From positions 1,036,501-1,100,500 of the forward strand of contig JAUIRK010000921.1 of assembly GCA_030549495.1 (NCBI GenBank): a DNA stretch of 64,000 bases. The letters are read 5' to 3'. Source of the DNA: Nectonema munidae. Lineage: Eukaryota; Nematomorpha; Nectonematoida; Nectonematidae. This document shows, in pieces, positions 1 through 12,017 of this stretch. The notes beneath the pieces were generated by a model that was not told the origin of the DNA, made no database searches, and saw only the letters and a program-made list of their open reading frames with translations. Position 1 is the first letter of the stretch. Each line of letters starts with the position of its first letter. Both the position numbers and the translations under genes were made by a program.

Positions 1-265
1 CCTCTACAGAAGCATACCCCTTTTCGCTTCTACACTTTTCTCCAAACTGCGCCTTCTCTCTGCACACTTTAAAATCTCTATTCTCTGAGGCCCCGCCCAC
101 TCTAACATCACCGAAAACACACACGTTGATTACCTAGCCAAACAAACTATAAGAAAAACTTGCACCTCATCTCTGACTTGCACTTCTCTTTCTTTTATTA
201 AATTAGTATTCGATACTTATCTATTTTTCCAAAATATAATGTTAAAAAGAATTATAAGTTCATAG
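1..265 (+). mobile_element. I-type LINE fragment, RNase H end of ORF2
   Basis: A reading frame beginning at base 2 encodes the last part of a LINE RNase H domain, including HSNITENTHVDYLAKQ, the block that carries the last catalytic Asp, and then a short C-terminal tail ending at TAG 263-265. One in-frame TGA (86-88) sits where family members have Trp before the P-x-H motif. The peptide aligns along its length with the RNase H ORF at 5130-5900 on the other strand (shared pattern K-L-x-L-L-S, P-x-H, E-N-x-x-V-D-x-L-A-K-Q), so both are copies of one family. The 5' part lies outside the window. An RNase H domain after the reverse transcriptase is known in I, R1, LOA and Tad LINE groups. It is not a host gene. 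Confidence 0.75.
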
Positions 266-1206
266 TTATCAAACACATTTGTAATAACCAATGGCTCTTT
301 AATTTATTAAATCTGAAAAAGGAAAGGAAAAGCTCTATTTAAACGGTTATTTGTTTTTTAAAGAAAAGCAAAAAATAATGTGTGTTTTTTCTGTTAAATT
401 GGTGAATTGACACATCGGTGAATTGAATTTGGTGAATTTACCGGATACGCTTTGCATGAAGTGAAAAGCTGTTTTACAGAAAAAAAGAAGTAGTGGGACT
501 GAGAAATAATCTAATATAATTATGAAAAGACTATACTTTCTAAAATATTTAAAAAAAATTTCAAATAAAGAATATTCAAATTGTAAAAATATTAAAATCC
601 ACTTGTGTGTATGTAGTGTATAGTAATGGGAAGAAATTTATACGTCCAAATACGATGCTGATTGCCAAAAAGCGTGATTCTTATTGTAATTCTGACCCTT
701 TTAAAAAGTGCCGCAAGATTAATTTGGCAATATCTTTTTTTAAATAATAAAGTTCAAGCTTAAGTAAAATTTTTATAAAATGTAAATTCTTTTTTATTGT
801 TTAAAATCTAAACTGTTCCTTTTAGTTTTGTTAAAGATCCTTTTCCATATAAAAAAAATCAACAATTTAATTTCAATTTTGTATGTCGTTTGTAATATAT
901 TATTTCATTGAAAATAATGAAAATCAATTGTGAAGCGGATGAGACAAATATATTTTCATGATTGACTTTTTTTAGTTTTAAAACAAGACAACATTTGAGA
1001 AAATAATGTAAATCTTTTAATTGAATCACCAATAAAAGTTTTGGTACCCCCCCCCCCCCCCCCCCCCCCACTCTAAAATTTTTTTAAAAAATATTATTTG
1101 AATTTAAATAATGAGTAAAAATAATAAATTACTTGTTTAAACAGGAGTCCAATACATATTTATTACATACAATACATATTTTATACATACAATATATATT
1201 TATATA
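266..1206. other. AT-rich intergenic DNA with a C23 tract
   Basis: No credible coding region or RNA gene was seen. The notable item is an uninterrupted run of 23 C at 1047-1069. Similar G/C runs elsewhere in the window sit beside transposon termini (see the G-run finding), but no terminus was recognised here. Confidence 0.6.
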
Positions 1207-1208
1207 TA

Positions 1209-4176
1209 CAGTAATCCTTTGAACACGCTTAATTAATCCAAAAAAAATTCGTGTTAATCAAAACCGTGCTAATCAAGGAGTTTAAATTACAGTAGTTTAA
1301 AGTAGTTTAGATAGATAATGTAGTTTAATTTAGTGTAGTTAGATACTGTAGTTTAAACTACTGTACTTTTAAATCAAGCTTTATATTGAAGAAAAAGTGA
1401 AGCAAAACATTTTTGTTTAAAAAAACAAATAAATAAAAAAATAACTCAAGACGTATTTTTGGTAAAAAAACATATCCAAAGTGCTTTGTACTTTATTCTT
1501 GGTTCTCTCTTTATAAAGTTCTTCATAACATTTTACTGTTAAATCAATTTTTTGACAAATTTGAAAACTTCTTTCATTGTTTGGGTCAGCCTCACAGATA
1601 AATTGCTTTATGCTTTCAACTTTGCAAAGTATTTCTTTAAGATTTTTTTTGATATTTCTTTAGTATTATCAACCATGCCTCCGTCTTTTTCTGAATCATT
1701 ATCACTTTCATATGCTCTTTGCTGATCAATATTCATCAAATCATTAACACTTAACTCTTCAGTATGTGTTTCTATTAGTTTAAATATGCTTTGATTATCT
1801 AACTCTACCAAACCCAAGTTTTTTCCAACAATATTCGTTTCTGCAACTAATTCATCAAAGGCATTGTTTGTTGCTGTATTTTTTTGAAACGTTTCTGAAA
1901 AAAGATTTTTCCAAGATAATGCTAAAGTAGGCATATTTACTTGTCCCCAAGCTTTTTGTATGCCATCAATAGCATCTTTAATTGAAAATTTTTTCCAAAA
2001 TATCGAAAGTGATTCCGCTTCATTTTTAGAAACACTTTTAAATGCTTTTTCAAAGGTGTTTTTAAGATAAAGCACTTTGAACATAGCGATAACTCCTGAA
2101 TCCATGGATTGAAGTATTGAAGTTGTATTAGGAGGAAGAAATAAAACGTTAATCTTCAAACTTTTCAGATAAACAAATTGAATGACCCGGTGCATTATCC
2201 AATATAAGAAGCACTTTAAATTGAAGATTATTTTTCTCACAATATTTTTTACATTGGGGTAGAAGTTTTTTTCAAACCAATTTTCAAAGATTGCTTTCGT
2301 TAGCCATGATTTCTTATTAGCATGGCATACAACATGAAGCTTTAACTTGTCGCATGAACGAAGACATCTCGGATTATATGATTTATTAATCATAAGTGGT
2401 TTTAGTTTAAAGTCACCATTTGCATTACCGCCAATCAAGAGTGTGATTCGTTCTTTTGACATTTTGTAACCTCGCGCAACTTTTTCATTTCGAGGTAGAA
2501 ACGTTTTTGAAGGCATGCGTTTCCAGAACAAAGCAGTTTCATCTACATTAAATATAAGTTTTTTAATCCTAATTTTCACTTTCAATAACTTTAGTTAGAA
2601 TATATTTGAATGATTCAGCTGATTCAAAATCTGCACTTGCAGTTTCTCCTTGAATTTTAGCACCATGCAGTCCATATCTTTTTTTAAAGTTCTCAAAACC
2701 AACCAGAGCTGGCACTAAATGATTTACTGCTATCAAATTTTCCTGTTTCGAGTAGTGAAGAATGCAGATTCAGAGCTTTTGACATAATTATTTTAGTATT
2801 TATTGGAATACACTTTTGATTACAGTCTTCAATCCATACAATTAGTAAGCGTTCAACCTCCATCATTAAAAGACTTCTATTACGACAAGTTTTCAGTGCA
2901 GAAACTTCAGAAGCCATTTGCCCTTTTTTCTTATATTCATCAGCTTTTTTTAAAATTGTTCGTATTGTGGCTTCATTTAGATTATAAATGAGAAATTTCT
3001 GATATTTTTGAATGACTATCTTTTAATTTTATGATAGAAAGTTTATCTTTTAGGCTTATTACTTTTCTTTTATTCATATTAAAATGTGATATTATCTTAA
3101 ATAAAAAAGATTATTAATAATAATAATAATAATCGGTTTTACGGCTATTTTCCCAGCAAGCTAGGGTTTAGCCGAGTTTAAACATTGATTAACACTTATA
3201 TATTCTTAATAATTTTTCTCCAACTATCCCTGTTTTGTTCAATTCCTAAACTCAAATTTCTTTTTCTCATGTCTTTTTCAACCATTTCTTTTCAAGTTAT
3301 TTTTGGTCTACCTTTACACTTACCTAGAATTTCTAATGTATAGACTTTTTTTTATGAACTTATATGCTAATCTTCTATTTACATGACCGAACCACATAAG
3401 TCTTTGCTTTTCTATAACTTTATTTATATCATTTACTTGAGATATATTTTTTACTCTCTTGTTACTCACTTTAGCTGCTAAGCTGAGCTTACATATAATT
3501 CTCAACATTCTCATTTCTGTAGTGTTTCGTCTATTTTTATCAACCTCTTTTAATGCCCAACGTTGACCCCCATATACTAAACTAGATCTAATACAAAATT
3601 TATATAAAAAACCTCTTAATTTTAAAGAAAATGTACTATTGCACAAGATACCGTTCAGCGACTTAAACTCATACCAGGCTTTTTTTATTCTATGCTCCAC
3701 TGAACAACTTACAGTACCCGTTTTGTCTAAAACCTATCCTAAGTAAGAAAATTGGTCTACCTCTTCTAACTACATTCTCAACTATTATTTTTTTCCTTAA
3801 CTTTTTGAACTACTATACTATTAAAAGTTAAACATCTGCTACACTTGAAATTCTGAACGTTTATTAAACTACCCTTAATAATAGAACATTTTTTATGTAC
3901 CCACTTAAGGCAATTTATACAAAGGATAGAAAACCTTTTAACTCTTTTACTGTACACTCCACATGAATCTATTTTAGAAATTAAACTCTCTGTAACTTTT
4001 AAGTCGCAACAACTCGCATCCACTTAGTTTTAAGTGGACTCTCAAACTTAAGTATATTCTCAAAGAATAATTTGGAGTAAAATGATATGTAAAAAAATTT
4101 AAAATATTAAACTAAAATTGAAACCGTGTTAATCAAAAACGTGTTAATCAAAACCGTGTTAATCAAGGGATTACTG
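1209..4176 (-). mobile_element. Tigger (pogo-type) DNA transposon, decayed
   Basis: The termini match as inverted repeats: cagtaatcctttga at the left and, reverse-complemented, cagtaatcccttga at the right, each flanked by TA (1207-1208, 4177-4178), the target site of Tc1/mariner-pogo elements. Short motifs of the form gtgttaatcaaaacc repeat inside both ends. The minus strand carries transposase pieces: N-terminal helix-turn-helix near 3077-2920, CENP-B-like DNA-binding region 2917-2693, then the DDE domain from 2585 to 1608 with VDETALFW (first Asp), ILDNAPGHS read in a different frame near 2181-2207 (second Asp) and SMDSGV (third Asp). At least two frameshifts flank the second Asp block, and stops lie in the N-terminal part, so it is inactive. 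A LINE fragment is inserted in its 5' region. Confidence 0.85.
3115..4035 (-). mobile_element. LINE 3' fragment (ORF2 C-terminus, 3' tail) nested in the Tigger
   Basis: Reading the minus strand, 4023-3778 encodes a Cys-rich motif with CINCLKWVHKKCS and CSRCL, a zinc-finger-like block found inside some RTE/CR1-like reverse transcriptase ORFs. 3700-3320 then encodes the C-terminal region, with RSSLVYGGQRWALKE and KQRLMWFGHVNRR, which match the usual RS-x-x-x-YG-x-x-x-W and RWFGHV-x-R hallmarks. The element ends at the left in a (TAA)n-type tail after a 3' segment containing ggtttagccg. A related 3' segment occurs at 43218-43325. The insertion separates the Tigger promoter-side terminus from its transposase, so it came later. 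Exact ends and target duplication were not resolved. Stops between the two blocks show it is dead. Confidence 0.75.
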
Positions 4177-4853
4177 TATATTGAATATATAGAATATATA
4201 TATATAAAATATACAACATACAATGCTTTTATACATACAATATATATTTAAAATTATTAATTAGTTAGTATTTTAAAATTATTAAGTTGGAAAAAAAATT
4301 TTTAGAGCGAGGGGGAGATAACCCATAAGTACCAAAGTTTCACTTTCATATCAAACTTTCTGCTTCAGAGAGATAAATTGGAAATGAATATATGATTTTT
4401 AGCTTTAAAAAAATTGAGATTCTGAAAAAACTTAGAATTAGAATTCGTAGAAAAAATTCCTAAAATACAAAAATTATATCACCCTAGGGTTCTGAACAAT
4501 TGCTTTTCTAGGCCTTCTCACTTTAAAAACAATAACTAACTTGAAAAAACAAAAACTTAATAATAAAACCAATACAAAAATTAGAAAAAACAAAAAACTT
4601 AATAATAAAACCAATTCAAAAATTAGAAAAAACAAAAAACTTAATAATAAAACCAATACGATACAAAAATTAGAAATAAAGACTTAAAAAAATTAGAAGA
4701 CTAGGCACAAATAAATTAAAAAAATCAATTAAGTAGATTTCCATTTAAATTTATTATCTTACTTTAGTTAGACGAAATGCGCAGCAAAGATATTTTTTTA
4801 CAGCTCGCTTAAAGTCAAAAAATGGCGATTTAAATTTTTAAACAAAAGATAAT
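4177..4853. repeat. AT-rich DNA with a short tandem repeat (about 4545-4680)
   Basis: Three imperfect copies of a roughly 45-base unit containing aaaccaatacaaaaattaga lie at about 4545-4680. Translations of this stretch are low-complexity hydrophobic artefacts. Nothing else was recognised. Confidence 0.6.
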
Positions 4854-5007
4854 GAGCCTCAATGGTTGTTAGGGTGTACCTCTCAACTTAACATTTGAAG
4901 GTCAGGGGTTCGATCCCCAAGGCTCCCAACTCTAAAAACAAATTCACAAAAACTGTGATTAACCATCAGCCTTACGGTTGAAAGTGCTTTGATATCTCAA
5001 ACCAACC
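4854..5007 (+). mobile_element. tRNA-derived SINE (family A), complete with target duplication
   Basis: The head resembles a tRNA: gagcctc pairs imperfectly with aaggctc, there is a D-arm-like segment, and a T-arm/B box aggggttcgatcccc. It continues into a non-tRNA tail with a small hairpin-like stretch (accatcagccttacggt). A perfect 14-bp direct repeat, aaacaaaagataat, flanks it (4840-4853 and 5008-5021). That is a target-site duplication typical of LINE-driven retrotransposition, and its perfection suggests a fairly recent insertion. It is not a working tRNA, because the anticodon arm is irregular. Confidence 0.85.
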
Positions 5008-5059
5008 AAACAAAAGATAATAATTTGAAAATTTTAGACTAACCGCTTACTTAGATCTA

Positions 5060-5900
5060 AATCTTAGATTAATAATAGAACAAAAAGTGTTGAAAAAAAA
5101 ACAAATAATTTTAAATTATTTATTCAAATTTAATGCCGGGTTATTTTGAACTTGCTTTGGCTCCATATATATTGAATTGATTGTAAATTTGAGAATGAAT
5201 TGGTTAAACGGGACTTTGAAGAAATACTTTCCCTGTTCCAGATTTTATAAACGTGGTCAATGAAAGCCAAGTTGAAAACTTTGAAGTGGGTGGAAAGGGA
5301 CAAGACGGTTGAGAGATGACTTGCTTGCTTGGCTAAGATGTCAACATAGTGGTTTTCGTAGATATCTGTGTGGGATGGGCACCAATCAAAACTTAAAGAG
5401 AATTTGTTAGATAAAAGGAGAAGTTTCGGATAAATGAGAGATATGAAGTAGGGAATTCGGGCAGGCAGGTTGAGATGATGAATAGTGTTACGAGAATCAC
5501 TAAAGAAGCTCAAATGTTTGAATGAAGAAAACGACTCGATATTGGAAAGAAGATGGTTACAAGCAGAGAGGATAGCGATTGATTCAGCTTCTGATGTGGA
5601 GTGTAAGGAATCAATGGGAGCTTGGAATTTGAAGAAAGGAGAAATTGAGAAAGGCTCTAAAAAGGCCCATGCTATTGAGCAATGATTTGAAGACTTCGAA
5701 GCATCGGAAAAGATACGCAAAATATGAGGGCTAATGCGAGATGTCAAAATAAACGATTTTGCTAAACTGTTATTACGACAGATGTTCAAAGAGTATGGAA
5801 GGGAAATTTGAAATGCTAAAATAATTTTAGTAAATCCAATCTGTTTAAAATTCTGAATATGAAATAAATGTAACAATAAAATTGTTATTCTTATTTTCAT
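5060..5900 (-). mobile_element. I-type LINE fragment, RNase H domain and 3' tail
   Basis: A 256-codon open frame (5900-5130) encodes an RNase H domain with the four acidic positions visible: IFSDASKSS (Asp), STSEAESIAIL (Glu), LSFFSDSRN (Asp) and ENHYVDILAKQ (Asp), with the CPSHTDI block before the last. It has no in-frame stop, so it may be younger than the copy at 1-265. The reverse transcriptase is absent, as expected for 5' truncation. The 3' untranslated part near 5066-5110 matches 11885-11930 on the plus strand, showing a third related fragment. It could be mistaken for a bacterial-type RNase H gene, but the upstream context and repeated copies argue for a LINE. Confidence 0.8.
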
Positions 5901-5919
5901 TCATAAATGTGTGTACTAC

Positions 5920-6152
5920 AGAGTGGCGGATCAAGAAATCGACTATAGGGGGAGCTAATTTGAAAAATTACTTTTATTGGTTTTTTAAAGTTCAGACGTT
6001 GTTTGTCATCATCGTCTCCATCAACATTTCTTAACAAAAACCTATTTTTAAGGCGAGATCATCATCACTACCATCGTCATCATCTTCTTCTTTTGAGGCT
6101 TCATTTCATGGGGGGGGGGGGGGCTAGGCAGCCCCTTTGGATCCGTTAATGG
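5920..6152. mobile_element. Short non-autonomous DNA element with a G14 tract
   Basis: The left side reads cagagtggcggatcaagaaa. The right side, reverse-complemented, reads cattaacggatccaaagggg. These are approximate inverted repeats around a GGATC core. A run of 14 G lies at 6110-6123 near the right end. The same terminus type (cagggg, gatct, then a G run) is seen at 40992. No clear target duplication was found, so the limits are approximate. Confidence 0.4.
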
Positions 6153-6159
6153 TTCTGCG

Positions 6160-8600
6160 TCTTTGATTATTTTTATTTAAAAAAAAAAGGTAGTTATAGA
6201 TTCAAGCGTTTCCTAGGAACTTTTTTCAAATAACTATTTCTTTTTTTAGTTTTGTTTTTGTGCCATGTGATATTTATATTAATTGTCTTTACATGTATAT
6301 ACCACACCATGTATGGGTGTTTTGTAACATGTATTTTATAATTTGTATTTGCATAATAAATTCTTAGTTATTTTTAAAGGTAAACGTTTACCGTGAAGAG
6401 TTTTCAAGGCTGGATTCACCGAAGACGTTTAAGTATTGAACAGTCTATAAACACCTTACATCACGATCCCTTAATTAAACTTAAAATTCCAAAGTTGAAA
6501 TAATTACATATCAATGCATTAGGAACATAGCAAACCTCCTGAGTCATTAAAATATGCCGAAATTACTTTGACAAGATATACTATGTATTTAACTAAAACC
6601 TTTTATGCTCAAATATTTTCCACATATAATATTGAATGTTGCTTAAAATTTAAATATAGATTAAGAGTATAAAAAAATATATTGTGTTTAATTATCTGAT
6701 TTAAAGGAAAAATTAAAAGTTATTAGCTTGTGAAAATTTGGCTTCAAGGATATATAGGTCCATATTAGGTGCTTGTCAAAAGTTAGGAGGAATTAAAGTA
6801 TGCAAAGATTGCTTTGGCAAGATATTAGGAGATTGGCAAAGCTCCGGAGGAATTAAAATATGCAGAATTTCTTTGATTAATGATTGTATTATATAATTAT
6901 TTAATTTCAAAAAGGTTAAGGCTAAATAAATCTTGAAGCACTTTTTAACCTAAAATTTTTATCGATAAATGATGATCAGATATTATGTGTTGCATTTGGA
7001 AAAAATATTTGAAATGAAAATCAATAAATTTGGTTATAATTGGTGTTTGCAGTTCAGGAGGATATTTAAACAATTTTTATCTATACCTTGGCAAGGAAAA
7101 AGAAAATAATTTTGATATTTTTGGTGTAAGAATTTTAAAATATTTGACATCCATTTATTTTTTTAATTTTTAAAATATGGATGTACATTTTATTAAATAT
7201 ATTTAAATAGAACTTTTAAGGGATAGAATATAAACAGAATTTTTAAAGCAAAATGGAATTATAATGTTATATTTTGTGTCTGTTGCTGCAAACTACAGTA
7301 TAGGATTTTTCCAATTAGTAATATAATAGATGAGTACCTCAGTATAATACATACATATGAGGTGCTGATATGCTTGATAAGTAAGTTTCTTTATACAGAA
7401 GAAAAAATAGAAGAAAAAATCGTGGTTTCCAATTTTCACACAAAGGCTCGATATCATTTAGTAAATTGCTAAAAACTCAACAATTTTATGAATGTAAAAG
7501 ACTAAATAACTTTATTGTAAACGAAAAGAATTTCTTTATCTCTCGATTCAAATGTTTCCTCCACCAATTGTAAAAAAATTATGCACACAAATCAAAGCGT
7601 TTGAAAGAAAGAGTCAATGAAGAATTTAAATATGATAAAGGAAATCATTTTGTTTGGTCAATACAAATTAAACAACACTGCTAAAATTGTCAAAAAAAAT
7701 ATGCAGCTATACTTAAAAAAATTTGCTTATATACTATAAGTTTATAGTCTATACAAAGACTTTTTAGCTTTTTATTCTCATAACTAAAATAAATATCAGT
7801 TTTTCTAAATGTTTCACCTATTTACTACTTAAGCTTTCTTTTTTTGTTTGATGCTTCAAGCTTTCATGTTTTTACAACATTATATAATAAAACTATAAAA
7901 TAATAAAATTAAAAACAATTTAACTGTTCAATACATACCAGTTGCCTTGAAAAAAGTTCGTTTTAAATTTTATTGAATATGGACTTTTCTCTTTTGATCA
8001 ATAGGTTCGTTATGATATCTGATAATTCTAGATCCTTTTCTGAAAGGTCTTCACTTTTTTGCTAGACTAATTGTAGAAGAGAAAATTGATGAAAGAAAAT
8101 AGAGTCTCACCAATACCTGTGAAATTTGATATGAGTTTTTTTGTTTATAAGTTTACATTGATATAAAAGAATGATTTTCAACTCGATCAAAAAAGCAATG
8201 TAATTAAATGTGTATTAATGGAAGACGGCCATTAGAGTAGGATTGGATTGAGAGCAAGTTGTGTAAGGGTTTTCTACAACGGAGAAAACTTAGGCTTGAG
8301 TTACCGTGTTAGGTTTCTTTATAGTAAATTTTATTCCTTTTTTCATAAATTTGATTATAATTTTAATGAAAATAACTATAATTTAGTCGTAAAAATTACA
8401 AAAACAATAGCCTGTTATGTCACATATTTATGTAACATTTTTGATATATACTATTTCTATCTTTTGTTTAAAAATTTGAAAGAGATCCTAATAGAAAGAT
8501 TGATGACAATTTTTATAACCTTTTCTTATTATTGGACTAAAATAGGTTCCTGGTCAAAAACCAATACGTCCGAAAAACAAAACCTAGGAAGTTTCGAGCC
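6160..8600. other. AT-rich intergenic DNA, nothing recognised
   Basis: No coding, RNA or transposon signature could be supported. An open frame of 118 codons at 8248-8604 has an AT-biased hydrophobic composition and no family resemblance, and is taken as chance. Confidence 0.5.
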
Positions 8601-8607
8601 TTGATTC

Positions 8608-8720
8608 AATCTAGCAAGTGTGTGTCTGTCGATGGAAGCATTTTGATTGTTTGAAATGTCCATCAAATTACTCTCTGTGCTCGAAACATAGGATCATTAG
8701 TAAAGTGTTTTTTCGAGCGA
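8608..8720. mobile_element. Rearranged Helitron-end fragments
   Basis: The stretch from agcaagtgtgtgtctgtc through ggaagcattttgattg closely matches the 5' end of the Helitron at 37428-37818. About 40 bases on, gctcgaaacataggat matches that element's 3' region, but in the orientation opposite to what one intact copy would give. This suggests two fragments or an inversion. No CTAG end was found. Confidence 0.45.
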
Positions 8721-10720
8721 AGTGATAAAAATTTCATCACCATTGATTGAATTTACAATATTAGAATTGATTAATAGAATATCATACAGCTAAAAAATAC
8801 ACTGAAAAAATACAACTATGCTAAAAATCAATAACTGATCAATATGTAAACATATCTTTTGGATGCGTTATGTAAACCTTCTTTGAAACCCTATGATAAT
8901 ATTAATTAATTATGATAATATTAACAAAATGAATTTCTGATCAAAGTAGAGTTACCAAGGTTGGATCAGTTTAGAATTAAGAGCAAAATTATATACCATA
9001 TAAACTATAGGAAAATGAAGTAGACTACAAGTTGAGTTAATTTGTAAGCTAGTCAAAATTCCCGAAAACTTAAATCTCCTCATCCCCACTACTAAAGTTA
9101 CTGATGCCTTAATTTTCGGGGATTTTGACTAGATAATTTTGTAAGCAAAACAATAGAGGTCCGATTGAGATTTATAGTTAAAGCTCCTTTTAAATGAGTA
9201 AACTAAGAAATGGATATAATAATTAGTTAGATTAGCAGCCAGTAGTATAAAGTAGTAATTTTACAGCAATTTTTATAAAAATTTTAATGCTGAATTAATT
9301 ATTTATCTTTAAATATATTGTAACCCATCTATAGGGTTAATATTGGAAAATTTCATGAAAAATAAAATTTATAAATTTAAATTTTATGAGCTTTTAGCGA
9401 ACATGATTTCAGGTTGCTTTGAGTAAAAATTTGCTCCCATCCCCATTAATGAGATTGATAAGCTCATTTTTATATCAAGAAAGAAAATTATTTTTCTATT
9501 GGGCTTAAATATATAAAAGTCAGCGTCGAATTAACAAAATATATAACCATTTTAATCTCATTAGAATTTAGTATTCATTACCAGTGTATATATTGACAAA
9601 AAATGCCGTCGTAATGAAATAGAGAAAGGGCAAGGGAATTTTGTCTTGAACCCTGTCATATAATAAATATGAAAGTATACATACGAAAGTTTAAGAGGTA
9701 TAAAAAATTTGACATTTTTAAAATCGAAAACTTTCTTGGAATATCAGGATAATTATGTTCTTACATTGCTATTGGATGTCTTAGTAGTATACAGCTGAAA
9801 AGGCATTCTTACTTCAGGTTATGTCAGTGTCAGAATGATTATTAAATCTATAATTAACTCTCAAAACTCAATTTTGAAATTTAAATCCTTTTAAAAAAAT
9901 TATAAGTGAAAAGTTTTAACATTACGAGGAACAATTTTAAATTGAAACAATTTGTTGTATCCTTTCTAATAATGCCAGTAGGATATATATATTGAAAAGA
10001 GTATTTTTGAAAAAAAACAAGTAGTGTGATATTTTTATCAGATTAGAAAAAATATGATGCAACTTCATTTAATTCATAGAAAGATTATTATATGTAAACA
10101 TTTAAATACTAATTTGGTGTTGGTTTAAAACTATTTTAAAAGTAATAATAACTATCTTATATATTTTTTTAAATTATCCCATCTCCAATTGCATTACGTA
10201 TTTTAGAAAATAGGGTGCCATAAAATATTCTTACTAGGTTCCGAAACAAGAGGCGCTGACGCTCTTTCAAGAAAATTTATTATTAAAATATTTTCAAAAA
10301 ATTATTTCAATAGTTTTAATTCATGAGAACAATACTGTTATTATAAAAATTATTTCCTTCAAGGAAAATGAAAAACAAAATATCCATTTTGTTGTAATCT
10401 TATATAAAATTAAAATAAATTAAGGTAAATATGCGATAATCAAAAAAAATTTTTTTTAATAGTATTTAATGTTTCTAAAAAATTCTTTAGCGCGGTAAAT
10501 TTAAAATTTGAAATAATAGGAAACATTAGAGACTGAAGTGGTCTAAGATTACGAAAATTAATTAATTATCAAAAATTTATACAAGTATTTTTTTTATACC
10601 TCTATAAATGATCAAAATGAAAGAAATTGCTTAAAAAGAGTGAAATATGTTTTTTATAATCATTATAATTGAAAACTAGAGGTTTTAAATATAGTTCGCG
10701 TAAGTTCGCATATTTTATCA
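8721..10720. other. AT-rich intergenic DNA, nothing recognised
   Basis: I found no convincing gene or element here. A 17-base inverted match (cccgaaaa near 9061 against ttttcggg near 9113, both joined to gtcaaaat/attttgac) could be a small hairpin or the ends of a roughly 80-base inverted-repeat element. Confidence 0.4.
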
Positions 10721-10726
10721 CTACCC

Positions 10727-11700
10727 CAAGGGAAGGGCATTTATCAAAATTGTATTAGTGATTTTCTCCACAGTTTATGCATTTAAAATCTGTCTCCCTA
10801 CACGTTTCAGATGCATAGCCTAGTTTGGAACATTTAAGACAAAATGGTTTTGCAGCACTGAAAATTCATCAAGATGAGCAAGCCTGCCACATTTATTGCA
10901 CAGTTTTGGCTTTCTAAAATATAAGCTAATAGGGACAGAATTATAACCGCAAAAAATTGTACAGGTATAAGCTAAGATAGAACCAACTTGAGGATTGTTA
11001 GGTTATTGTATTTTGAATTTTTAGTTCCAATTACCCTAATCAACTTAACACCGCCAACCATAGAAATATTGTAGTTACAGTAATTCAAAGTATTCATTAT
11101 GTCATCATTATTTAAGTCATTCAGGATAGACTTCATAATAAATCTGGGTTTAAATTCAGAATTTTAAACAACTGTATATTTACTTTCTAGAATAGAAGTT
11201 GCTTGAGATTTTTTATAGGAGTTTCTAGGCTGATAATAGCAGTTCCAGAAGAGTTTATTCTAATTCCATTTACAGAAATTTTATTTTGACATGGGTTTAA
11301 ATTATTGAAAATTTCTTTTTTGAAAACAACAGCCTGCACTCTATTAGGTTTTTCGTCTGAGACTTTAATTCTGACCGTATTAATAGGGCTTACAATTTCA
11401 GTCTTGAGTGAAGGGTAAGAAAGAGAATCAGCATAGCTGATTTTTTTAAAACTTAAATTTTTAATGAGTGTAGATTGGGCTTTAACGTTCATTTGTTGAA
11501 AAATCATGTTTTTAACTTGTTCAAAGATATTATCAACAGAACAGTCAACGTTCTTATTACAATTATCAAATATATTATGAGCATTTGATTTTAAATTGTC
11601 AAGTTCAGTAAAAATATTAGAAAAAGAATGAACATTCTTAATACGGTTCCGGGGGGTGGGGAGTCAATAGTATTACATTTATTATCATATTCAGAAAGAA
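10727..11700 (-). mobile_element. LINE ORF1 (Gag-like, CCHC zinc knuckles), decayed
   Basis: On the minus strand a 106-codon frame (11507-11187) is followed downstream by zinc-knuckle motifs: LCNKCGRLAHLD, then FCLKCSKLGYASETC, then CINCGENH. Serial CX2CX4HX4C knuckles followed by C-x-x-C-x-x-x-H mark the nucleic-acid chaperone ORF1 of I/Jockey/R1-type LINEs. Here the second knuckle has Tyr in place of the His, and the first has lost its last Cys. The open frame with TAVSIKTPIK-like character upstream would be the RRM-like or linker part. Stops and frameshifts separate the pieces. It is probably from the same broad LINE group as the RNase H fragments, but linkage to ORF2 is not seen. Confidence 0.65.
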
Positions 11701-11754
11701 AAAAGTCAAATAATTTTTTTTATATATAGGTAAGGAATCATTGAGGTCCAAAAT

Positions 11755-11935
11755 ATAAATAAATATGATCTGAATTTTAAACAGATTGGATTTACTAAAC
11801 TTCAAATATAAAAAACAATAGAATTAATAATTTAAATATTTATTATACCAAAAATTATTTTACCATTTCAAATTTTTTAGTTAGATTTATATTTTATAAT
11901 TTTTTATTTTTTTTTCAACACTTTTTGTTCTATTA
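11755..11935 (+). mobile_element. Small I-type LINE remnant (internal deletion)
   Basis: The start of this stretch (cagattggatttactaaa) matches the beginning of the RNase H ORF of the 5060-5900 copy, and its end (caacactttttgttctatta) matches that copy's 3' untranslated region, in the plus orientation. The coding part between is missing. It stops about 80 bases before RCC1 exon 1. Confidence 0.6.
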
Positions 11936-12000
11936 TTACCTCAATTTTTTTTTGTTGCGGCACTTTTTAACCGCACACGCAACACTTTTTAACCGAAAAC

Positions 12001-12017
12001 TTATATTTTTAGTTATT
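12001..12017 (+). promoter_or_regulatory. Splice-acceptor-like site just before the RCC1 start codon
   Basis: The sequence ttatatttttag ends 5 bases before the ATG at 12018. It has the T-rich tract and AG used by every internal acceptor of this gene. It could accept a 5'UTR intron or a spliced leader. Gene 2 has the same arrangement. Confidence 0.45.

Noticed and set aside
4474-4656. Open frame with repeated Leu/Phe-rich segments
   Set aside because: It is the translation of an AT-rich short tandem repeat and has no other coding signal.
4854-4928. Possible functional tRNA
   Set aside because: T arm and acceptor look good, but the anticodon arm is irregular, and the unit continues into a SINE tail bounded by a target duplication.
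8248-8604. 118-codon open frame
   Set aside because: AT-biased composition, no domain, no splice or promoter context.
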